The position numbers were made by a program, and so were the translations under genes. The notes beneath the pieces are model-generated. The model was given only the letters and a program-made list of their open reading frames with translations. It did not search any database and was not told the origin of the DNA. A DNA stretch of 63,378 nt from NCBI GenBank assembly GCA_945901765.1, contig CAMDLO010000004.1, positions 1 through 63,378 of the forward strand, read 5' to 3'. Positions 31,043-40,492 of this stretch are shown here, one piece after another. Origin of the DNA: Cyanobium sp. NIES-981 (lineage in GTDB: Bacteria > Cyanobacteriota > Cyanobacteriia > PCC-6307 > Cyanobiaceae). Each line of letters opens with the position of its first letter. Position 1 is the stretch's first letter.

Positions 31043-31714
31043 GTGAGCACCCCATCCACCGGCCGCTTTGCCCCCCTGCTGCGTTGGCTGGGCCTCACAC
31101 TCGTGGTGCTGATGGCACTGCAGCTCGTTGGCCTGCTGGTGAGCTGGAACTGGGAGCTGGAGCCGTTCCGTCAGCTGTTCCTGGATCGGCTGATCGGGGA
31201 GGCACCGATGGCGCTGGTGGGCCTGCTGCTGATGCTGATCGCCCAGCGTCTTGAGTCGGGTGTGACGGCGCGCACGCCACTGCGGACTGTGGTCGGCATC
31301 CTCAGCGCGGTGCTGGCGATCGCCATGCTGGTGGCCGTTCCGCTCTCGATCGGCGCCGAGAACGACCTGCTCAATCAGGCCCAGCAACAGGATGCGGCGA
31401 TTGCTCAGCAGACCCAGCAGCTCGAAGCCCAGAAGCAGCAGGTGGCCAATCCGGCCTTCATCGACCAGCTGATCGCCGAAGCGGAGAAGGAGGGCCGCAT
31501 CCCTCCCGGCGCCACTTCTGAGCAGAAGAAGCAGCGGGCCCGTGAGTTCATCGATGGCCAGATCCGTCCCCAGCTCGAGCAGGCCGAACGGCAGCTGGCT
31601 CAGGCCAGGCTCGGCCGGGATCTGGCCGTGCAGCAACGGCGTTTCGCCGGCACCGGCAGGGCGGTGGTGCTGACGGTCGCCTTTGTGATCCTGGCCCTGA
31701 TCGCCCTGGCCTGA
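31043..31714 (+). CDS. Membrane protein with coiled-coil middle (possibly HpsJ-like)
   Basis: 223 residues starting with GTG. Hydrophobic helices at about 15-35, 55-70 and 85-105, then a long Gln/Glu-rich coiled coil (about 110-200), then a final membrane helix at the C-terminus (VVLTVAFVILALIALA). This layout resembles the cyanobacterial HpsJ family of exopolysaccharide genes, but the match is from memory and weak. Divergent from queG and followed by the DUF502 gene. Function unknown. Confidence 0.6.
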   Translation: MSTPSTGRFAPLLRWLGLTLVVLMALQLVGLLVSWNWELEPFRQLFLDRLIGEAPMALVGLLLMLIAQRLESGVTARTPLRTVVGILSAVLAIAMLVAVPLSIGAENDLLNQAQQQDAAIAQQTQQLEAQKQQVANPAFIDQLIAEAEKEGRIPPGATSEQKKQRAREFIDGQIRPQLEQAERQLAQARLGRDLAVQQRRFAGTGRAVVLTVAFVILALIALA

Positions 31715-31786
31715 TGCTGGTCACCCCGGCAGCTCGCCTGGCTAAGTTGCCTTCATGAGCTGTCGGCCGGATCTCCGGGTTTTGCC

Positions 31787-32515
31787 TTGGTCCAATCCAG
31801 TCCCCGACCTGATGAGCCACTGGGGGACCGCCTGCAGCAGGATCTCAAAAATGATCTGATCGCCGGTCTGCTGGTGGTGATTCCACTGGCTACCACCATT
31901 TGGCTTGCCACGACGGTGAGCCGGTTTGTGCTCGCCTTTCTGACCTCGATTCCCAAGCAGTTCAACCCCTTCAACACCCTCAACCCGGTGTTGCAGGAAC
32001 TGATCAATCTTGGCGTCGGTCTGCTGGTGCCCCTGCTGGGCATCCTGCTGATCGGTCTGATGGCCCGCAACATCGTCGGCCGCTGGTTGCTGGAGTTCGG
32101 TGAGGGAACCCTGCAGCGCATCCCCCTGGCGGGATCGGTCTACAAGACCCTCAAGCAGCTGCTTGAGACCTTTCTGCAGGGCAGCTCCAGCCGTTTCAGG
32201 CGGGTCGTGCTGGTGGAATATCCCCGTGAGGGTCTTTTTGCACTCGGATTCGTCACCGGCATGCTGGGCACCTCCCTGCAGGCCGGCTTCAGTGAGCCGA
32301 TGCTGAGCGTCTTCATTCCCACCGCTCCCAATCCCACCACCGGCTGGTACGCCCTGGTACCGGAAACATCCGTGCGGGACCTCGACCTCTCGGTTGAGGA
32401 CGCGTTCCGCACCATCATCTCCGCTGGCATCGTCAGTCCTGACGAGCGAGCCACTCCGTCCACCCGCAGCTTTTCAAGCCTGCTGGCCCAGCTGCGCGCC
32501 CCCCAGATGTCCTGA
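31787..32515 (+). CDS. DUF502 family membrane protein
   Basis: 242 residues with two strong membrane helices (LIAGLLVVIPLATTIWLA at about 24-42, and LGVGLLVPLLGILLIGLMA at about 75-93), then a soluble domain with PLAGSVYKTLKQLLETFL and VVLVEYPREGLFALGFVTG. These are hallmarks of DUF502, widespread in cyanobacteria and other bacteria, of unknown role. TTG start at 31787. The stop is directly followed by the nusB ATG with no gap, so the genes form one operon (DUF502-nusB-ftsY). Confidence 0.88.
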   Translation: MVQSSPRPDEPLGDRLQQDLKNDLIAGLLVVIPLATTIWLATTVSRFVLAFLTSIPKQFNPFNTLNPVLQELINLGVGLLVPLLGILLIGLMARNIVGRWLLEFGEGTLQRIPLAGSVYKTLKQLLETFLQGSSSRFRRVVLVEYPREGLFALGFVTGMLGTSLQAGFSEPMLSVFIPTAPNPTTGWYALVPETSVRDLDLSVEDAFRTIISAGIVSPDERATPSTRSFSSLLAQLRAPQMS

Positions 32516-33202
32516 ATGCAGAGCCGCAGCCTCTCCCGTGAACTGGCCCTGCTGATGCTGGGCCAGACCAGCGACCGCAGTGCCGCCTCCGCCCGAACCA
32601 CGCCGGAGTCCAGTGCCGCTGCACCTGCCGCTGCACCGCCGCCTGCCGATCTCTCCCTCGAGAGCCTGCTGCAGCGAGCCCTGGCCAGCCTCAGCCAGCA
32701 TGTGCGCGACGCCCTCGACCGTTCGGCGGCCGACCTGCAGACCGCCCAGCAGGAGCTGCTCGACAGCGAACTCCAGGATCAGGGCGGCAGCGACCAGCTG
32801 CCTCGCGTGCGCCGCCATCTGCAGGATGGTCTGCAGGCCGCCGAACAGGCACTGAACCGGTTATCGGCCAGCCTGGAGCTGCCCCGCCTGCTGCTGCTGG
32901 CAGATCAGGAGGCGGTGCGCCGCGGTGCGATCGAGCGCGCTGCAGCGGTCCTGCAGGACCGGGAGAGCATCGACCAGCGCCTTGACGCCGTGATGGAGGG
33001 GTGGCGTCTGAGCCGCCTGCCCCGCATCGATCGCGACATCCTGCGGCTTGCTGCTGTTGACCTCTCCAGCTTCGGAACTCCGGCCGCCGTCGCCTGCAAT
33101 GAAGCTGTCGAACTGGCCAACCGTTACAGCGATGAGCAGGGACGCCGCATGATCAATGGTGTGCTCCGCCGTTTCACCAGCGCAGAGGGGGCTCGGACCT
33201 GA
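32516..33202 (+). CDS. nusB: Transcription antitermination factor NusB
   Basis: Binds boxA RNA with NusE to keep rRNA transcription going. 228 residues, longer than the usual 130-150: an extended N-terminal region with an Ala/Pro insertion (about 20-45) precedes the core helices, as is common in cyanobacteria. The conserved end reads RIDRDILRLAAVDL, ACNEAVELANRYSDEQGRRMINGVLRRF. It abuts DUF502 and shares one base with the ftsY start (TGATG at 33200), so translational coupling is likely. Confidence 0.93.
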   Translation: MQSRSLSRELALLMLGQTSDRSAASARTTPESSAAAPAAAPPPADLSLESLLQRALASLSQHVRDALDRSAADLQTAQQELLDSELQDQGGSDQLPRVRRHLQDGLQAAEQALNRLSASLELPRLLLLADQEAVRRGAIERAAAVLQDRESIDQRLDAVMEGWRLSRLPRIDRDILRLAAVDLSSFGTPAAVACNEAVELANRYSDEQGRRMINGVLRRFTSAEGART

Positions 33203-34743
33203 TGGTGTTCGACTGGTTCCGGCGCAACCTTCAGCCGTCCCAGGCCCCGGATGCCGCTCCGGATGCCGCTCCGGATGCGACGGCTGAGGTCACCACTGAT
33301 GTCACGGCGGATGTCACGACTGATGTCACGGCGAACGTCACGGCGGATGGCCCGGCTGAAGCCGTCCCTGGTCCCCCGCTGCCCGCCGCGGCTGCCGTCG
33401 CTACGGCCCCCGCTGCCGTGGCTCCGTCAGGTGATGAGGACGCCCTCGCGTGGGCCCGCCAGGCCTACGCGCGCCTGAAGGCGCAGCAGCAGGCCCCCCT
33501 GCCGCAGCCCACTCCAGAGCCGGCCACCCAACCGGAGCCGTCAGGAGCTGAGCGGTCCGTTGCCGAGGCGTCAGGCGATGCTGCCGCTGCCGACCCGCCT
33601 GCCTCGACCGGGCTCTCCCTGCTGGAGCAGGCGGCGGCCCAGCGGGCGGAACGGCAGCAGGCCCTGGTGGCACCGGAGCCGGCACCGGCCTCGCGCGAGT
33701 CTGCAGCGGGCGATGCGGCCGAACCGACCCTCGGCGCCTTTGATGACACCTTCACCTGGTCGGCTGAGGTGCTCGCCGCCCAGGGCCGGCGAGTGGAGCA
33801 GGTGTCGCTCGAGGAGATCGACTGGCTGGGTCGTCTCCGTCAGGGTCTGGAGAAGACGCGCCGCGGTTTTGTCACCCAGTTGCTGGAGAACCTCGGCGAC
33901 GATCCCCTCACGGCCGATGTGCTCGACGATCTGGAGTCAAGCCTGCTTCGGGCCGATGTGGGGGTGAGCGCCACCGATCAGGTGCTCGATGCCCTGCGGC
34001 GCCGCCTCAATCAGGAGGTGGTCGAGCCTGCCGAGGGGCTCCGTTTTCTGAAGGACCAGCTGCGGGGCGTGCTGGAGGACCCGATCACCGCAAGCGGTGA
34101 GCCCTTGCTCGCCCCCCGCAAGGGGCGCCTCAATGTCTGGTTGCTGGTGGGCGTGAACGGGGTCGGCAAGACCACCACCCTGGGAAAGCTGGCCAATCTG
34201 GCGGTGCGCAGTGGCTACAGCTGCCTGATCGCGGCGGCCGACACCTTCCGGGCTGCTGCCGTGCAGCAGGTGCAGGTCTGGGGGGAGCGCAGCGGAGTAC
34301 CGGTGATTGCCAATCCCACCGCCAACGCCGACCCCGCTGCGGTGGTGTTCGATGCCATCGGCGCTGCCCGCTCCCAGGGCACCGAGCTGGTGCTGGTCGA
34401 CACCGCCGGCCGCCTGCAGACCAAGCACAACCTGATGGAGGAACTGGCCAAGGTGCGTCGCATCGTCGACAGGCTGGCGCCGGAGGCCGCCGTGGAATCG
34501 CTGCTGGTGCTCGATGCCAGCCAGGGCCAGAACGGCCTGCGCCAGGCGATGGCCTTTGCCGGAGCCGCCGGTCTCACCGGGGTGGTGATCACCAAGCTCG
34601 ACGGCAGTGCCCGGGGCGGCGTCGCCCTGGCCGTCGCTTCCGAGGCACGGCTGCCGATTCGGTTCATCGGCGCGGGCGAGGGCCTGCGCGATCTGCGTCC
34701 CTTCAACAGTTTCGAGTTCGTCGAGGCGCTGCTGGCGGGCTGA
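33202..34743 (+). CDS. ftsY: Signal recognition particle receptor FtsY
   Basis: SRP-GTPase that docks ribosome-SRP complexes at the membrane. 513 residues: a low-complexity Ala/Asp/Thr/Val/Pro-rich acidic region (about 14-170), then the NG domain (about 195-513). G motifs: GVNGVGKTTTLGKLA, AADTFRAAAVQQ, LVDTAGRLQTKHNLMEEL, ITKLDGSARGG. The N-terminal part contains short tandem repeats (see repeat entry). Overlaps nusB by one base. Confidence 0.96.
   Translation: MVFDWFRRNLQPSQAPDAAPDAAPDATAEVTTDVTADVTTDVTANVTADGPAEAVPGPPLPAAAAVATAPAAVAPSGDEDALAWARQAYARLKAQQQAPLPQPTPEPATQPEPSGAERSVAEASGDAAAADPPASTGLSLLEQAAAQRAERQQALVAPEPAPASRESAAGDAAEPTLGAFDDTFTWSAEVLAAQGRRVEQVSLEEIDWLGRLRQGLEKTRRGFVTQLLENLGDDPLTADVLDDLESSLLRADVGVSATDQVLDALRRRLNQEVVEPAEGLRFLKDQLRGVLEDPITASGEPLLAPRKGRLNVWLLVGVNGVGKTTTLGKLANLAVRSGYSCLIAAADTFRAAAVQQVQVWGERSGVPVIANPTANADPAAVVFDAIGAARSQGTELVLVDTAGRLQTKHNLMEELAKVRRIVDRLAPEAAVESLLVLDASQGQNGLRQAMAFAGAAGLTGVVITKLDGSARGGVALAVASEARLPIRFIGAGEGLRDLRPFNSFEFVEALLAG
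33247..33351 (+). repeat. In-frame 12-base tandem repeats in ftsY
   Basis: Two copies of GATGCCGCTCCG are followed by several variants of a 12-base unit around GATGTCACG(G/A)C(G/T). They encode repeats of DAAP and then DVT(A/T)/NVTA, giving Ala-Pro-Asp and Val-Thr-Asp runs in the acidic linker of FtsY. The unit length keeps the frame, so copy number can vary between strains without breaking the gene. Confidence 0.8.
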
Positions 34744-34806
34744 TCCGCATCCTTCCGGGCAGCGGCGGATCCGGTCGCTATCTTGCGGGCTCTCCACGGC
34801 CGCTTG

Positions 34807-36213
34807 GTGAGCCAGACGCCGCCAGCCGTGCTGTCCGCCACCGCCTCGATGCGGCAGCTGCTGGACAGCCTCAGCCGCGAACAGCGGCGCAACCAGGAGT
34901 TGCTGGCTTCGCTTGCCTTCGTGCTGCGCAGCTTCACCAATCTCAGCCGCCTGCTTGAACTGGTCCCCCTGGTGGTGGCCCGACTGGTGGGCGCCGAAGC
35001 GGCCCTGCTTGTGGTGTTTCGCCAGGATGGTCGGCTCTGGCGTGAGCAACTCCACGCCTTTCCGCCGGATGGCAGTGCAGACCTGCTGCGTCAGCTCGCC
35101 GGCCTGGCGGATGCAGAGCTGCTTCCCGAGGCTGGTGCCGGTAACGAGGCCGAGCTGGAACGGGCCTCCCGCCTGGATCAGAGGGTGCGGGCCCTGCTCG
35201 GTTCGCCGGATCTGTTTGCCACCTCGGTGGTGGCCCGCGGCCAGGCGCGGGGGCGCCTGTACGTGATCGGGGGGGCCACGGGATTCAGCTGGAGTGAGGT
35301 GCACCGCCGCCACGTCCAGCTCGTGGCTGATCTCACTGCGGTGGCCCTCGAGACCGACAGCCTGCAGGAAGACCGGCGCCGCCACGAGCGGGTGGACCGG
35401 CAGCTGAGCAGCGGTGCTGAGATCCAGGCCCAGCTCGTGCCGGATCACTGCCCGCTGATTGAAGGCGTTGATCTGGCCGCCCGTTGCCGCCCTGCCTTTC
35501 AGGTGGGTGGGGATTATTACGACTTCATTCCCACCAGGCCCAGACAGCTGGGCCGGCGCCGTGAACGGGGCCGCTGGGCGCTGGTGGTCGGAGACGTGAT
35601 GGGCAAGGGGGTGCCGGCTGGCCTGCTGATGACCCTGCTGCGCGGCATGTTGCGCGCCGAGGCGATCAGCGGCCATGCCCCTGACAGGATCCTCCACGAT
35701 CTCAACCAGTTGGCCGAGGAGGATCTGGCCCACTCACACCGGTTCGTGACGCTGTTCTATTCGGATTACGACCCGCTCACCCGCCTGCTTCGCTACGCCA
35801 ACGCCGCACACAACCCACCTCTGCTCTGGCGCAGTCAGCGCAACCGGGTGGAACGGCTCGATGCTCCGGGTCTGCTGATCGGTCTGCAGAGCGAAGCTGA
35901 ATATCACACCGAATCCATCGTGCTCGATCCGGGCGATGTGGTTCTGTACTACACCGACGGTGTCACGGAAGCAAGCCGGCTCAACGGTGAGCGCTACGAC
36001 GAGGAGCGGTTGATCGGCACACTCCAGGACGCGTGCCGGGCCGGCCTTGGGGCTCAGGGCATCCTCGACCAGCTGTTTGCCCGTCTGGACCGGTTTGTGG
36101 GAGTGGATCGCCAGCTGGAGGATGACGCCTCGATGGTGGTGTTCCGGTTGCGGGAGGACGTGATGCTGCCGCCGTTGCCCGGCAGGGCCCCAGGCAGTCG
36201 GGTGTCAAGCTGA
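34807..36213 (+). CDS. GAF-like / PP2C (SpoIIE, RsbU type) serine phosphatase
   Basis: 468-residue regulator. The N-terminal half (about 45-190) looks like a GAF sensor domain; then a short helical linker (DSLQEDRRRHERVDRQL) leads to a SpoIIE-type phosphatase (about 205-450). Metal-binding Asp motifs: VGGDYYDFIP, GDVMGKGVPAGLLM, NAAHNPPLL, LYYTDGVTEA, EDDASMVVF. Such enzymes reverse phosphorylation in partner-switching (anti-anti-sigma) circuits; no partner is encoded nearby. GTG at 34807 preferred over TTG at 34783. Lies between ftsY and argH, as in picocyanobacteria from memory. Confidence 0.88.
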   Translation: MSQTPPAVLSATASMRQLLDSLSREQRRNQELLASLAFVLRSFTNLSRLLELVPLVVARLVGAEAALLVVFRQDGRLWREQLHAFPPDGSADLLRQLAGLADAELLPEAGAGNEAELERASRLDQRVRALLGSPDLFATSVVARGQARGRLYVIGGATGFSWSEVHRRHVQLVADLTAVALETDSLQEDRRRHERVDRQLSSGAEIQAQLVPDHCPLIEGVDLAARCRPAFQVGGDYYDFIPTRPRQLGRRRERGRWALVVGDVMGKGVPAGLLMTLLRGMLRAEAISGHAPDRILHDLNQLAEEDLAHSHRFVTLFYSDYDPLTRLLRYANAAHNPPLLWRSQRNRVERLDAPGLLIGLQSEAEYHTESIVLDPGDVVLYYTDGVTEASRLNGERYDEERLIGTLQDACRAGLGAQGILDQLFARLDRFVGVDRQLEDDASMVVFRLREDVMLPPLPGRAPGSRVSS

Positions 36214-36246
36214 GCTCCGGTTCATCCACCTGTCGCGCCCCGGTTC

Positions 36247-37656
36247 ATGGCTGTCGATTCCTCCGCATCCACCTGGAGCGAGCGGTTTGAGCAGGGCCTG
36301 CATCCGGCGATCGAACGGTTCAACGCGTCGATCGGCTTCGACATCGCGCTGCTTCAGGAGGATCTCGATGGATCCGTGGCCCATGCCCGCATGCTGGGCC
36401 GTTGCGGCGTGATCAGCGAGGCGGAGGCCCACCAGCTGGTGGCGGGGCTGGAGCAGATCCGGGCCGAAGCGGCAGCCGGCAGCTTCAAGCCCGATCTTGC
36501 CGATGAGGACGTCCATTTCGCCGTGGAGCGGCGCCTCACCGAACTGCTCGGTGCGGTGGGCAAGAAACTGCACACCGGCCGCTCCCGCAACGACCAGGTG
36601 GGCACCGATGTGCGGTTGTGGCTGCGGCGTCAGATCGATGCGATCGATGGCGATCTGGAGCGGCTGCAGCTTGCTCTGCTGACGCAGGCTGAACAGCATG
36701 TCGAGACTCTGATTCCGGGGTACACCCACCTGCAGCGCGCCCAGCCTCTCAGCCTGGCCCATCACCTGCTGGCGTACATCGAGATGGCGCAGCGCGATCG
36801 GGATCGCCTGGCCGATGTGCGGCGCCGCGTCAACCTCTGTCCGCTGGGGGCGGCAGCCCTGGCCGGCACGCCCGTGCCGATCGATCGCCGGCAGACCGCG
36901 GCTGAGCTCGGTTTCGAGGCCATCTATGCCAACAGCCTCGACGCCGTGAGCGACCGCGACTTCGCTGTGGAGTTCATGGCCGCCGCCAGTCTGGTGCTGG
37001 CCCACCTCAGCCGCCTCAGCGAAGAGGCGATCCTCTGGGCCAGTGAGGAGTTCGGCTTCGTCACCCTCACCGATCGCTGTGCCACCGGCAGCAGCCTGAT
37101 GCCCCAGAAGAAGAACCCCGATGTGCCTGAACTGGTGCGGGGCAAGAGTGGCCGGGTCTTCGGCCACCTGATCGGTCTGCTCACGATGATCAAGGGCCTG
37201 CCGCTGGCCTACAACAAAGACTTCCAGGAAGACAAGGAAGCGTTGTTTGACGGGGTCGCCACCGTGCGGGCCTGTCTGGAGGCGATGGCGATCCTGTTCG
37301 AGGAGGGGCTGGAGTTCCGTCCGCAGCGCCTGGCGGCGGCGGTGGCTGCTGATTTCGCCAACGCCACCGACGTGGCCGACTATCTGGTGGCCCGCGGTGT
37401 GCCGTTTCGGGAGGCCTACCAGCTGGTCGGCGGTCTGGTGAAGACCTGTGTGGCCGAGGGCACGCTGCTGCGCGATCTGCCTCTCGGGCGCTGGCAGCAG
37501 CTGCATCCCGCCTTTGAGAGCGACATCTTCGCCGCGATCGAGCCCCGGCAGGTGGTGGCGGCCCGCCGCAGTGAGGGGGGGACCGGTTTCGAGGGGGTGC
37601 GGCAGCAGCTGGCGGCCCACCGGAATCGACTCGGCACGGTTGGCAGGCCGACTTAG
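36247..37656 (+). CDS. argH: Argininosuccinate lyase
   Basis: Splits argininosuccinate into arginine and fumarate, the last arginine step. 469 residues. Fumarase/aspartase superfamily signature [15 protein letters not shown] carries the catalytic Ser loop; other motifs are [18 protein letters not shown]-type ([11 protein letters not shown] is written [13 protein letters not shown] here), [21 protein letters not shown] and DRDFAVEFM. Starts at ATG 36247, 33 bases after the phosphatase gene. Its partner argG is at the window start. Confidence 0.97.
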   Translation: MAVDSSASTWSERFEQGLHPAIERFNASIGFDIALLQEDLDGSVAHARMLGRCGVISEAEAHQLVAGLEQIRAEAAAGSFKPDLADEDVHFAVERRLTELLGAVGKKLHTGRSRNDQVGTDVRLWLRRQIDAIDGDLERLQLALLTQAEQHVETLIPGYTHLQRAQPLSLAHHLLAYIEMAQRDRDRLADVRRRVNLCPLGAAALAGTPVPIDRRQTAAELGFEAIYANSLDAVSDRDFAVEFMAAASLVLAHLSRLSEEAILWASEEFGFVTLTDRCATGSSLMPQKKNPDVPELVRGKSGRVFGHLIGLLTMIKGLPLAYNKDFQEDKEALFDGVATVRACLEAMAILFEEGLEFRPQRLAAAVAADFANATDVADYLVARGVPFREAYQLVGGLVKTCVAEGTLLRDLPLGRWQQLHPAFESDIFAAIEPRQVVAARRSEGGTGFEGVRQQLAAHRNRLGTVGRPT

Positions 37657-37695
37657 GCTGGCGCAGCTGTCGGTCCGCTGGGCCTGTTCCGGTTC

Positions 37696-38130
37696 GTGAG
37701 CATTTTTGTTGGCAATCTTCCCTTCCGCGCCGAGCAGGGGGATGTGGAAGACCTGTTTGCACCATTCGGTGAGGTTCTCAGCTGTGCCCTGCCCCTGGAG
37801 CGGGACACGGGGCGCAAGCGCGGATTCGCCTTTGTCGAGATGGCCGACGCCGAGATGGAGGCCCGGGCGATCGAGGCTCTCCAGGGCGTCGAGCTGATGG
37901 GCCGCCCCCTGCGCATCAACCAGGCCGAACCGCGCAGCACTGGGCCCCGCCGCAGCGGCGGCAACGCTGCACCCGCTTACAGCCCGGACCGGGCTTCCGG
38001 TGCCCGCGGTTGGGAAGATCGCAGCTACGGCAGCGCCGCCGCCGATCCAGACTTTGAAGCCGCCCGTACCCGGCGCCGGCGCAGTGGCAGCGGTGCAGGC
38101 GGCTTTGATCAGTCAGGTGTCGACGGCTGA
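37696..38130 (+). CDS. RRM-type RNA-binding protein
   Basis: 144 residues with one RNA recognition motif at the N-terminus (1-80): RNP2 SIFVGNLPF and RNP1 KRGFAFVEM are both clear. A Gly/Ser/Arg-rich tail with RTRRRRSGSGAGG follows. This is the cyanobacterial Rbp class, linked in other strains to cold response or mRNA localisation. Starts with GTG at 37696. The 3' end overlaps the convergent dusA stop by 22 bases. Confidence 0.92.
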   Translation: MSIFVGNLPFRAEQGDVEDLFAPFGEVLSCALPLERDTGRKRGFAFVEMADAEMEARAIEALQGVELMGRPLRINQAEPRSTGPRRSGGNAAPAYSPDRASGARGWEDRSYGSAAADPDFEAARTRRRRSGSGAGGFDQSGVDG

Positions 38131-39203
38131 GACGCTGGCCCCTGCTCCAGCCATCGGGCGGCCCGTTCCAGCACGTCCGGGCCGGCCTCACCGATACCGG
38201 CTGCCCTGGTGAGCTCCTGTCGCCAGCGGCGAGCTCCGGGCACTCCCTCCACCAGCTTCACCAGGTGGCGGGCAATCGGCCAGAGTCGCTCCCCTCGGCC
38301 GCGCCACCGTTCCGCATGCGGAATCAGACCCCGCAACACCCCGGCCGCTGCGGCGGCCGTGCGCTGACGGTCGCCACAGATGTCACCGTCCGGCCCGTCC
38401 GGGTCGCCGTGGATAGCCCGGTCCACCCCCAGCCAGCGCAGTGGATGGTCGTAGGCCGCGCGCCCCACCATCACACCGTCCACCCGCTCCAGTTGCTCCA
38501 GGCAGTCCTTCAGGCTGGTCAGGCCACCATTGAGTTCGATCATCAGCCCGGCCCGCTCCGCCTTCAGCCTGTGCACCCAGTCGTGGCGCAGCGGCGGGAT
38601 CGTGCGGTTCTGTTTGGGGTCGAGTCCGTTCAGCCAGGCCTTGCGGGCATGCACGCTGAAGCGCCGGCAACCGGCGGCCGCCACCGTGTCAACGAACGCC
38701 AGCAGTTCCGGGTAGGAGTCGCGGTCGTCGATCCCGATGCGGTGTTTCACCGTCACCGGCAGCGTACCGGCCGCCGCCATCGCCGCCACGCAGCGGGCCA
38801 CCTGGTCGGGGTCGGCCATCAGGCAGGCGCCGAAGCGGCCTTTGCGCACCTTTTCGCTCGGACAGCCCACGTTCAGGTTGATCTCGTCGTAGCCCCAGTC
38901 GGCCGCCAGCCTGGCGGCATCGGCCAGCAGCGCCGGCTCGTCGCCACCCACCTGCAGACTCAGGGGCCGCTCGCAGGCATCGAAGCCGATCAGTCGCTCC
39001 AGCCTGCCGCCGGGGCGCCCCGCATCCGCTTCGCGGCGGGCGTGGTGCAACGCCTGGGCCACCACCATCTCGGTGTACAACAGACTGTGACGGGTGATCT
39101 GCCGCATCAGCACGCGGAAGTGCCGATCGGTGCAGTCCAGCATCGGCGCCACACTGAACCGGTGGCTGTCTCCCGGAAGGGTTGATTCGGCCTGGTGCTC
39201 CAT
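38109..39203 (-). CDS. dusA: tRNA-dihydrouridine synthase A
   Basis: Flavin enzyme that reduces uridine to dihydrouridine in tRNA D-loops. 364 residues: RFSVAPMLDCTDRHFRVLMR (FMN-binding start), LYTEMVVAQAL, DEINLNVGCPSEKVRKGRFGA with the catalytic Cys, VTVKHRIGIDD, IELNGGLTSL and DGVMVGRAAYDHPL. The start at 39203 (MEHQAEST) fits the family; an ATG at 39224 would overlap the divergent flavoprotein start. C-terminus is longer than in E. coli DusA. Confidence 0.94.
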   Translation of the reverse strand: MEHQAESTLPGDSHRFSVAPMLDCTDRHFRVLMRQITRHSLLYTEMVVAQALHHARREADAGRPGGRLERLIGFDACERPLSLQVGGDEPALLADAARLAADWGYDEINLNVGCPSEKVRKGRFGACLMADPDQVARCVAAMAAAGTLPVTVKHRIGIDDRDSYPELLAFVDTVAAAGCRRFSVHARKAWLNGLDPKQNRTIPPLRHDWVHRLKAERAGLMIELNGGLTSLKDCLEQLERVDGVMVGRAAYDHPLRWLGVDRAIHGDPDGPDGDICGDRQRTAAAAAGVLRGLIPHAERWRGRGERLWPIARHLVKLVEGVPGARRWRQELTRAAGIGEAGPDVLERAARWLEQGPASQPSTPD

Positions 39204-39222
39204 CTCCCCATGCTGCCCAGCC

Positions 39223-40479
39223 ATGCTTCCTGAGCAGGTGTCCATCCTGGTGGCCGGCGGCGGTCCGGCCGGTTTCATGGCTGCGATCAGTGCCGCCGAG
39301 GCGGGGCTGACGGGGGTGCATCTGCTGGAGGCCACCGCGGAGCCCCTGCACAAGGTGCTGATCAGCGGCGGTGGCCGTTGCAACGTCACCCATGCCTGCT
39401 GGGATCCGCGTGATCTGGTCAGCCACTATCCCCGGGGCAACCGGGCCCTGCGCGGTCCGTTCTCCCGCTTCGCCGCCGGCGACACGGTGGCCTGGTTTGA
39501 CAGCCACGGACTGGAGCTGGTGGAGGAGAGCGATGGGCGTCTGTTCCCCCGAGCCAACCGTTCCAGCGCTGTGGTGGCGTGCCTGCGCCGGACTGCTGCG
39601 GCTGCCGGCGTGACCGTGCATGCCGGCCAGGCTGTGCAGACCGCCGCCAGGGAGGCGGAGGGCTTCCGGGTCAGCCTGCGCAACGGCCGGGCCGTGCATG
39701 CCGGCCGGTTGGTGCTGGCCACCGGCAGCCATCCCAGCGGTCGGCGGATCGCCGCCGGTTTCGGCCACACGATCGTGCCGCCGGTGCCGTCGCTGTTCAC
39801 GCTGGCTCTGGCTGACGATCCGCTGCTGGAGCTGGCGGGGGTGAGCATGGATCCGGTCGTGCTCTCGCTGGAGTTGCCCGGTGGCGGCCGCCAGCAGCAG
39901 CGTGGGGCGGTGCTGATCACCCACTGGGGGCTCAGTGGGCCGGCGAGTCTGCGGCTCACGGCCTTCGCGGCCCGGCAGCTGCAGGCCTGCGCCTACCGGG
40001 CGGTGCTGCGCATCGACTGGAGCGGCGGCCTGGGCCCTGAGGCGATTGTAGGACTGTTTGCGCAGTGCCGCCGGGATCAGGCCCGCCGTCAGCTGGCCAA
40101 TTGGCGACCCTGGCCAGAGCTCGGCAGCCGTCTCTGGCAGCATCTGCTGCGGCGATCGGGGGTGGAGCTGGACCGCCGCTGGGCGGATCTGGGCAAGGCT
40201 CAGCAGCAGCGCCTCATCGGCGATCTATGCGGTTCTCGCCACACCATCAGCGGCCGCGGCCCGTTCGGCGAGGAGTTCGTCACCGCCGGTGGTGTTGCCC
40301 TGGGTGAGGTGAATCTGGGGCGGATGGAGAGCCGGCTCGAGGCCGGTCTCCACCTGGTCGGTGAGCTGCTGGATGTGGATGGAGTGACCGGCGGATTCAA
40401 CTTCCAGCACTGCTGGAGTTCGGGCTGGCTGGCTGGTCAGGCCCTGGCGGCTGTTTCGTCGGGTCCGGCACCTGCCTGA
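39223..40479 (+). CDS. BaiN / HI0933-like FAD-dependent oxidoreductase
   Basis: 418-residue flavoprotein. FAD-binding start: VSILVAGGGPAGFMAAISAAEAG; the family mark ISGGGRCNVTHA follows, then LVLATGSHPSG and a C-terminal FAD motif with ITGGFNF-like VTGGFNFQHCWSSGW. Homologues are called BaiN, RdsA or aminoacetone-oxidase-like; the true substrate is unknown. Divergent from dusA with only about 20 bases between starts. The frame continues upstream, but that is the dusA shadow. Confidence 0.9.
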   Translation: MLPEQVSILVAGGGPAGFMAAISAAEAGLTGVHLLEATAEPLHKVLISGGGRCNVTHACWDPRDLVSHYPRGNRALRGPFSRFAAGDTVAWFDSHGLELVEESDGRLFPRANRSSAVVACLRRTAAAAGVTVHAGQAVQTAAREAEGFRVSLRNGRAVHAGRLVLATGSHPSGRRIAAGFGHTIVPPVPSLFTLALADDPLLELAGVSMDPVVLSLELPGGGRQQQRGAVLITHWGLSGPASLRLTAFAARQLQACAYRAVLRIDWSGGLGPEAIVGLFAQCRRDQARRQLANWRPWPELGSRLWQHLLRRSGVELDRRWADLGKAQQQRLIGDLCGSRHTISGRGPFGEEFVTAGGVALGEVNLGRMESRLEAGLHLVGELLDVDGVTGGFNFQHCWSSGWLAGQALAAVSSGPAPA

Positions 40480-40492
40480 GCGGAGCACCTGA

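Noticed and set aside
33937-35733. 598-residue minus-strand frame across ftsY and the phosphatase
   Set aside because: Antisense to two well-supported genes.
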